Source of the DNA: Chiua virens
Taxonomy: Eukaryota > Basidiomycota > Agaricomycetes > Boletales > Boletaceae
NCBI GenBank assembly: GCA_019787685.1
Contig: JAHNUO010000022.1
Span: forward strand, 434,001-498,000
Direction: 5' to 3'
DNA: 64,000 bases
A program made the translations under genes and the position numbers. Shown one piece after another: positions 55,893-64,000 of this stretch (position 1 is the first letter of the stretch; each line of letters opens with the position of its first letter). Below the pieces are notes generated by a model. The model was not told the DNA's origin. It worked only from the letters and a program-made list of their open reading frames with translations, and searched no databases.

Positions 55893-58800
55893 CTAATGTA
55901 CTTCGATCGTCCGAATATTATCCACCAGCTCACTCAACGGTATCTCCTCCCGAAACTGGACCTGGACCACACAATCCGCCGCGACGCGCCGATACTCAAA
56001 ATGCGACAGCGGCGCAAACAGCAGCGCCCCAAATGGCTGTCTTAGGCGAGCCACGAACCGCAACGCCTGCGTCGTCTTGTCCAGCGCTGCTACACCGTCC
56101 GAGAACTCTTGGTCGAACAATGGGCGAATCCAAGGATGGACGACGCACAACTCTTTCGTCCGGGTCAGATCGTCGGCCGTCGTCATCTCGAGTTTCCCGA
56201 ACATGAATGTCGTCGCGTGATAGACACGGAGGTTCGTGTTGGGATCTGGACCTGACGTTTGGACAAGTTCTGTCGTGCGAAAGATGATGCCGGGAAGTCG
56301 TAGTCGACTGGCGGCAATGGAGGGTGTGGGAAGATCATGGAGTCGATCGTAAAGCATCTCGGCGACGGAGAGATCGGGTAGGAATCGGCGTAAATGCTTC
56401 ACCATTTGTTTCATCTTGGGCGTCTCGATGAGTGGAGGGACGTGTTGCAGTATCGGTTGTTCGTAGACGGAGAGGTGTGCGGGTAGGCAACTATGGTAGC
56501 TACCCGAACACCCAGTCCAAGCGAGGATGGTGACATCACCCGATCCGGTCAGGATGTGCTCTAGGAAGCGACCGAGCGCACGATTTCCTTCCCCGTATAT
56601 CACAGGAATGGCAGCATTGAATATGCCAAGCAGAGAGTACGCCATGTCCTCCACAAGCGTGGTTTTACGCGTCGAAGCTAGATAGAGTTTCTCGCGTACC
56701 CTCTCTAAGCCCGGTTGAAGGACGACCAAATCTTGTGTAGAAACACTCCCGGCTTGTTGCATCTCGGAAACGATTATCGGTGACTCTTTGTGGTTGAACA
56801 AGTCTATGCCAAGGTAAGGCTTCCAGTCCTCGGTGTAGAACTGGATGACTTCGGCAGCAATATATTCTTGGTATGTCCATCCGCGAGTGTTCCAGATACT
56901 TTTCCTCAGATCGCCAGACAGCTGCGAATCGGACCGGACACCAAGGAGATAGACAACGGTGAGAGACGAACCACGATACCACGTGAACATAGCAACCAAC
57001 GATTCTTGTAACACTACATGATCCTTCTTGTCGATGCAGCAGGTATCAGACCATACCCATTGGAATCCGAGAGAACGTGTAAGCTTGCAAAGCCCTTGCA
57101 GTTTGAAGTTCGTAGTAGAGGGCTCTAGCTCGTAGATTGAGATATTCTCAACCTTCTGGAACAGTGGTTCGCCGTACTCCCACGTGTGCGAGAACGTGAC
57201 GTATCGATAATAACTTTCAACTTCCTTCCGGATACGCGCAGAATCGAGTCTAGAGGTCATTGAGGACCGTAGCTCGTCGAATATTGGTTGCTCTTCAAAA
57301 GTAGCAATTTGCTGGGATTTATCGTAAAGGCGGCCGGTAGTGGCGTCGATAAGCACGCGTGGCATATGTTGGAGTGTCTCCACAATCATTTTATGTATCT
57401 GCAGTGTTGCATCAAAATATCTAAGAGAGAGTTCTAGTATGGAAAGACGTGATCAACAAAACATGATGTTAGTGTGAAAATGAAGAAAGACGCACCGCGA
57501 ATGCGTGGATCAGGAGATCGCTCGAGCATTGACAGCATCGTCCTGAATGCTCCAAATGCTTCAGTATAACGCTTCATGCCATGTAACGCCGCGTGTTTTG
57601 CTTCGTAGCCCATGTAGAATGACGGCTCGAGTTCAATGGCCTGAGTAGAATCCATAGATATCAAGGCCCATTCTATGCGATGCAGCTTTTTTTTACCTTC
57701 TCAGCATCCGACAGTGCATGATTCAAAGAACCCGCCATTGCTCGAGCTCGACTCCGCTTGACAAGAATGTCTGCAAGATTTGCTGGCTTGAGTGATAGTG
57801 CATCCGAGTAATGTGCGATGGCGTCATCATGGTTTCCGTGGTTCATCGCACTATCCCCCATCGTTACCAGTTTCTCGGCGAGACGGAGTGTAAAACCTGT
57901 CAGGAATCTTTGATTAGCCCCGGCCTGGCTGTGTCGACTTCTCCCTTACTGGATTCCCATCGAGTTCGCTCATCACCAATATTGGGATTCCCTGTCAGGG
58001 CTATTTCGTTCTGCAATTGCTGAAAACACGCGATTGCTTCCGTGATACGACCGCTCGTCTCGAGAGCCTCGCAGATTGCGCGATGCACGAAGAAACCCGG
58101 AAGTTTGAACTGAGCAAAAAGATGGTCATTTTCCGACCTTGAGATGTCATCTGATACATACCTTTGCGGCCGCACGCAATACCTGATTCACTGAGCTACA
58201 ACGGAACATTGTTTTCGCCCACTTTATTAGTAAATCACTTGAAGTCGAGGGGCCAAGGGACAGTGCAGTGGAATAGGCTGAAAGTATCTCATCATAGCTT
58301 CCAGTGATTGACGCTTCATCGCCAATCCGTTCCAACGCCATGATACATTGATCCTTGAACTCTGATGTGACAAATTATTCCATATTTTAAATACGTGATT
58401 CCGAAACTTACTAGACTGCCAGTCTACAACAACCTTGTTGGATTTCATAATTTTACTTGGAGCACTTGTCATGTTCAGAAAAGCTATTGCAGCGTCAAAT
58501 ATACGACCCTCATCATACAGTTCTTCGCATTCAAGCTTTTGTTCGTGTGCACGAAGGATCCACCCGAGGACATCAACTGTGCTCATGAAATTAGTAATGC
58601 GAGTACACGAAAGCTAAGCACGGGATGTCAATGAACATACTAGAGTTGGTTTCAAGATTGCCGCGCAGTGACCGAAGGGTCTCTCCCATGTCAATCCTCA
58701 TTTGTTGAGCTACGCGTTTGGAATCATCTAGTTCGTTCCGAAGCTGCAGGACAGTGTCCTCGAGATTGGATACCTTTTGAGCTGGGAGATACGAGAGTCA

Positions 58801-59975
58801 GGAAAACTGGTGCTAAGGGTCCTGATAGCATACCAGAGTGCTTGTCTTGCGTACGAAGGAACTGGATTGTTTTTTCAAGATCTACTCTTTCGACCCTTTC
58901 ACGTTGGAGTTTATGAGCCAGGGATATCTGGGGAAAACGGCATGAGTAAGGACTACTATCATGCCACTGCAGGTACACTCACATTGTCAGAGTAGGCCCG
59001 GAGTGACGGGAGGATTTCAAAGAGGTCCCATACTGTGATTTTGCTTCCTCCACCCGTTGCGAGCTTGTAGTTCGCAGAAATGACCATAGATACAATGTCA
59101 GCGGTGTGTTTGATGACAGACCCAATCTGCTCATGGGTTGTGATGCTCCAAAACGACACCGAGGAATTTGCAGAAGCGGCGAGGAACATGTCATTGCTTG
59201 CCAATGCAATGCAATTGGGTGCAGTGCTACTGTGGATTGGCCATCTTGAGAGTATTGTCTTGGTGGATATGTCGAGCGCGTGTATATTGCCTTCGCAAGA
59301 CAATACAAACAGACGCCTGCTATCGCCAGCCCAGGCGACGGATCCATTGAACCGGGAGTCGACTTTGATCGGAAAATCGACCAGGCAGTGGCCATCAAAA
59401 CTGCCATAGATCCGAACGGACTCGACCGACAGCGTTGCAGTAGCAATGGAGGATCCGTCTGGCGAGAACTTGGCAGCGGCAACCCAGCCATCATGTTGCA
59501 ACGGACCTAGCAGTAGTTCGCCAGTCTCCCGAGACCAGACGCAGGCGGTTTGGTCGCGCGACGCCGTCACAATTCTTGCACCATCTGGCGAGATGTCGAT
59601 TCCATTCACTTGGTTGCCTGAGCCGTGTGCGTCGAACCCATTCACCTTTTTTTGACTCTGTGCATTCCACACCGTCACTGCACCTCCTCCTCCTCCTCGC
59701 GCGATCCACTCCCCATTTTGCGATGCTGCCAGACTCCACACATATCCTCGTGCTTCTATCGGCTTCCCTACCTCCTCCCCATCTTCAGCTCCCCAACATC
59801 GAATTTTTTTTTCACTGCCACCGCTCAACAAACGGGTCCCATCCCCGAGGAAGGCGACCAGTGTACTATTTCCCGCATCGATTTCGACCGTTCTGAAAAG
59901 TTCCTTTCTTTGCAAGTTACTCGAGGCGGGAGGGCTTTCATCCGACGCTTGTGTCTCCGTCAGCATCGCGCACAA
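55893..59975 (-). CDS. WD40 / coiled-coil / TPR / HET fusion protein
   Basis: One multi-exon gene of about 1,200 residues. Exon 1 (59,975-58,983) encodes a ~330-residue WD40 array, e.g. FLGDGTRLLSGGSEKKIRCW, ISPDGARIVTASRDQTACVW, FSPDGSSIATATLS and LATGGGSKITVWDLFE. Two short exons give a coiled coil (LAHKLQRERVERVDLEKTIQ, VSNLEDTVLQLRNELDDSKR). TPR-type helical repeats follow to about 57,450 (EASITGSYDEILSAYSTALS; MNHGNHDDAIAHYSDALSLK then PANLADILVKRSRARA; AIELEPSFYMGYEAKHAAL). The last exon (57,389-55,893, 498 codons) carries a HET domain: YVTFSHTWEYGEPLF, LGFQWVWSDTCCIDKKD, SIWNTRGWTYQEYIAAEVIQ, EDMAYSLLGIF and IPVIYGEGNRALGRF. HET domains trigger cell death on heterokaryon incompatibility, and WD40 and TPR repeats usually serve as ligand-sensing parts. 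No NACHT or NB-ARC P-loop is visible. All junctions I checked are GT-AG in frame. Confidence 0.82.
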
Positions 59976-62900
59976 CGGTGTGCCATCTACCTACCCTCTT
60001 TTGCTTCAACTCGGATTGGTGAGTCTTTTTCGTCACTGCGATCGCGAGAGCCTGACGAAGGCATGACATCCCTCCGCGTCCAAGCTGTTTTCATAAGTAT
60101 TTAATATCTGCTGTTTCGTCGACGTACGCACCATCCTTTGGCCTTGAGCGCGACATCACTGAATGAGAGTCCGAGACAACCTGACGAAAAGGATGAAGTC
60201 CGTTATTCCGCCAGTGGTGGCTGCTTATCAACCTCGGCGTTTATCCCTTTCCCATCTTCAAGTTCCCCATTCCCACTATGCAAATATTCACATTGTCTGG
60301 ATCGTGGCAGAAGTATCGGGGGCCGTCGGGCTCCGTCAAACTCCAGCCCAGCCAAGACATTGCATCGGCATCATGTCAATGCATCCGAGTCATGATATTA
60401 TATGTAGTAAATTTGAACGAGCGTGATGAGTCGATTCAGACATGACGAGAAGGTTCTCAACAGTTCATCGACAAGAGTTCAACGTTGAAACGTTCAAGCT
60501 AAGAATGACCCCTTGATGCGTCTTGTAAATGGCATATTGATAAAGCTGTGCAAGCAGTGCGTTACTACGCGGGTCTCTTTTACATTATTTATTTATTGTC
60601 TGGTTGATCAGGTTGCATCGAATGGTGTTTGCGATACTTCCTCCGGCGCTCTTGTCCGCGTTATTTGTCATTGTGCAACTCTACTACAACTTCAACTCGG
60701 TCCTCTCTTGTGTGGCATTTCAAGTCGTGTGTCACATCGAGACATTGTACAGAGCAACGCCAGGCGTGTAACCAGCGCATGATTTACTTCCCTGACATCG
60801 TCAAAGGCGAGCGATGTGTGCGATCCTTTGATCGCTTCCACCAGGCGGTCCCTCGTCAGAATCGGTATCGGTATCGGCAGGCCATTCCGGAGGCGAGACG
60901 GCGAGATCGACTTGACATCGATGGCCGATTGGTGGGCGAGCTTTTTGACGGGACTGAGAGAGAATCATCAGCAGGATATACACAGAAAGGATGTAGAAAC
61001 AGAGCAAACGTCGGGAATTCATGATTTGTGGGCATGGAGGGCGCGCTCAAGTGAACACGACGCGTTTATATGGTTCAGTGGGTGTGGACGATTGCATTGT
61101 GCGTCTGGTTCACTTGAAGACAATGGTTCCAAGCAACGTTATCGGCAGCCCCCGAGACCAAGTGTTTGAAGGGCATTCTTGGAACCTGCAGGGACGAGGA
61201 AGTGGCACCAGCCCAACACGCCCATCAAGTCCTTATACAACGACAGAATGTAGGCATTATCGACACGTTAAGAACCTCACCATCGATCTAGATATTTAGA
61301 TTTTAGATGAGTTGTGACATACCCGTCCTACGAACCTTTTCAGTTTCGAAATAGGTGGATTGTGACGAAACCAAAGATTAACAGGTACATACCAAGTACA
61401 AAAAGGACCCACACCTCCCGTGTCAGCTGAGCTCATGTTTGACATGAAGCACGCCACGGGGTATCCCGGATACACCGACATGTGTTTGGTGTATCCTGAC
61501 CGGATGCAGTACCTTGTGCCAACGAACCATGACAATGTCATGCGCGAATGGGAATGGCAGACCCACCACAATCCACCCGCCTCGAGTGGGACAGATTATC
61601 AAGCGTGAACACGTGCTGTTCCACAAGTGGGCCTAGGCCTTGTTACATTCACACGCACATGTCATCTGGATACTTGAATGGATCCCGGGCCATCGATCAA
61701 CAAGGAACGATCGGAGAGACTTTGTCAACATACCCACTGTGCCGCAGGCGCAGGACATCCGCGTCCCACATCTTTCCGAGACACAGGGACCAAGGTCATT
61801 GATCCGGACATTTAAAATAAGTGACAACTATACACACTTGACATACCGTTTCCTTCCGACTCTAAAGGGACGAATCAATCGTGACGGATCGAAAAGGTGC
61901 AAGGGTCCTTTGACAAATATGAAAAGGCGGCGCACGATGGAGTTGTGTCCACACTCTGCATTTAAGATGGTGGCACGAGGCAAATGGTGCATGAGGTCTC
62001 CGGAACCAGATCTTCACTGCAACTTGCCGCCCAACCCTTGGTTCCTCTTCTGAGTACATCGGTCCGGTCCTGCACGCAAAAGCCACATCGCAGTGCTCAG
62101 CACCAATCCCGAGGTCGTCGCCCGTCTTACCAACCTGTCGGCGCCACCAACACGAATGACTGAGATGGTGGATTTTGAAACCAATCATGTATCACCCACT
62201 CTGAACGACAGGACATATGTACATCCATGATCGGAACGTGACATGACGTGTGGCGCGACAGTGAGAGAAAGGATGATTCGGATTGCGCGCGTGAACACAG
62301 CAACATCAACAAGTACCGCCCCTGCAGGCAGACGCACGGCACTTGATTGGATCGATGACGCGTTGACTCGCCAGGTGCGCCGCATCGGCAGGACGGAACC
62401 AAGTGTCGTCCCCTTTTCTCGCCCGGGTGGTGTTCCTTCCAAAAAGGTCAGCAATGCAGCTCACTCACCTCGCACTCAGACGCGTGTTTGGCCCTGCTGA
62501 CCATGGCGATACGACGCCAAATATAGTAAGGTATGGTTGACAAGCTGGGGCGTGTGCATTCGGAGTCGTGAGTGGTGATGATGGTGACGCGGGGGGCGTT
62601 GCTGGGAACCTGGTGAATGACGACATGTGTCATACACTGGCGGAATCGATGATTGAGTTCAAGAACTTGAAGATGCGCTTATCTCAGGTACGTGCGACAG
62701 AAAAGTGGCAGGTTCGAGTCGAACATGAACGCTTATTATGACCCAGTACTTACGAGCATCAGGGAATAAATCATGGGCGGTGCTTGTCAAAATGGCCCTT
62801 AAAAACGAGGCTGGTGTCGGCTCGTGAATATACAAATTCGGAGACTTTGTTGATTTGAGGGACATACTTGGGACCGACAAACCCTGAGATGAGAACATCA

Positions 62901-64000
62901 CCAACACTGTATCACCAAGAGAACACGACTATTGATCCGCGCCAAGTCCGTCTCTCGAGCTCATCGTCGAAACAGGACAGAATTGATATTCCGTGCCAAC
63001 TCGTTTTGTGTTGTGCTGTAAACTTGAAATTGAGGGCCGAGTGCCACAGGAACAATGCCGATAGGCTTGACAACGTACCCGGACTATGACCACTGCACCA
63101 CATGGCCTTGGACATCGACTATAACATTGGATGACAATTGCGTAAAACGATGTCGTCCGAGTCCGGTTGACGTCGCGAGAGGCGATTACGCGGACACAGC
63201 AGGACGATGGTATCGTGCAAAAACGCAGCACAGCCTCATTCGTACACCGATCAGATGTGTGCTGATAAAAATTGCGCGTCGATGTATGGAAAGAGGACAG
63301 AAGGGATCAAATCGCACCGAATAAAAAAGGTATCCGTCAGGTTCCCAATGTACCCCTGGAAATGAACTTGGACCATCACGTGTATCCCTCTTATATGGAG
63401 CCTAGGACTGTTCAGAGTTATTTACGGTAGTCGACCCGCGGAGCGGTACTCACGGACCAAGTGCTGGGCTTCGGCACCTTGACATTCTCACAAAGCAGGG
63501 TAAAGTGTGTGTAGGATATCAAGCCAAGAGTATGGATATTCATAACGGACCGTGGCGCATAGGATATGTATAAGTGATCAGGTCGTCGGACACCTGTCAT
63601 TAGAAAGACGCACTAAATAGAGGAAATCGGGGCTTCCACTTTGGAACCACGGAATCCTGAACTTGAAGTTGCGCGAGACAGGGCACGTGCAAGAACTCCC
63701 GGCTGTGCGCGGAACAGTCGGTGAACACACCGCCGAAATTTCTGGAAAATGTATCGTAGTGCAAAAATAGACGGCCATCTGCAAATACTAAAATTTTACG
63801 ACCCGTCTGTTGTCAGCATGAAAGGACCCTATGATGGTCATGCTCGCTGCACAGGTAGTGATATTACCCCGCAATCAAAACCCCTGGACGGCGTCACTGA
63901 AAGGAAGGTGAGCTGGGAATAGCCATCAAGGACATGTTTGCGGAGCCGAGCATGCGTGTGAACAGCATAAACCCGACGGATATCCCGTTCTTGACATACA
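59976..64000. other. No gene recognised
   Basis: About 4 kb in which no protein family is recognisable. Open frames exist, e.g. 61,640-62,053 plus and 62,127-62,402 minus, with overlapping frames on the other strand. A possible exon on the minus strand near 62,760-62,860 reads SLKSTKSPNLYIHEPTPASF with a gtaagt donor, so an unannotated spliced gene cannot be excluded. Confidence 0.4.

Noticed and set aside
1..64000. CRISPR arrays, bacterial operons, rRNA or tRNA genes
   Set aside because: The DNA is fungal; no spaced identical repeats of CRISPR type and no rRNA sequence were seen. tRNA genes cannot be excluded by eye but none was recognised.

Overview
The window is genomic DNA of a filamentous basidiomycete, most likely an Agaricomycete. 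Genes carry many short GT-AG introns, and several families are expanded in that class: a Plavaka-type transposase, DUF6532 and DUF6698 proteins, an F-box-like leucine-rich protein, UstYa-like proteins, and a HET domain joined to WD40 and TPR repeats. All calls come from reading the sequence by eye; no database search was run, so family names rest on recognised motifs.

Region 1 (about 1-21 kb) is repeat-rich and holds no intact host gene. It starts with a cytochrome P450 relic. Next comes a stack of solo LTRs (3.8-9.1 kb), each with a 5-bp target-site duplication. One LTR contains an apparently complete Tc1/mariner-type transposon with a 339-codon transposase. Two decayed relatives of that transposon follow (10.9-11.5 and 13.7-15.2 kb), the second sitting inside a hAT transposase pseudogene. 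Then come a 114-130 bp minisatellite (16.8-17.6 kb) and a 2.6-kb unit bounded by inverted repeats that carries remnants of an OB-fold-like protein and a PIF1-type helicase.

Region 2 (21-30 kb) has a multi-exon MFS sugar transporter, a DUF6698 gene and an F-box-like gene with a one-base disruption in a T run. Region 3 (30-42.4 kb) has three intact genes of fungal families without known function and a complete 11-exon Plavaka transposase. These are interspersed with copies of a dispersed repeat of about 140-210 bp.

Region 4 (42.7-53.4 kb) resembles a small specialised-metabolism locus: two convergent UstYa-like genes, a P450, an HXXXD acyltransferase, a histidinol-phosphatase relic and two tiny secreted-peptide reading frames. 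The acyltransferase is intact. Both UstYa genes and the P450 carry single-base lesions, and UstYa-2 has also lost both HxxHC motifs. The locus therefore looks recently decayed, unless the lesions are assembly errors. Region 5 (55.9-60 kb) encodes one large WD40 / coiled-coil / TPR / HET fusion, a plausible allorecognition or innate-immunity protein. I recognise no gene in 60-64 kb.
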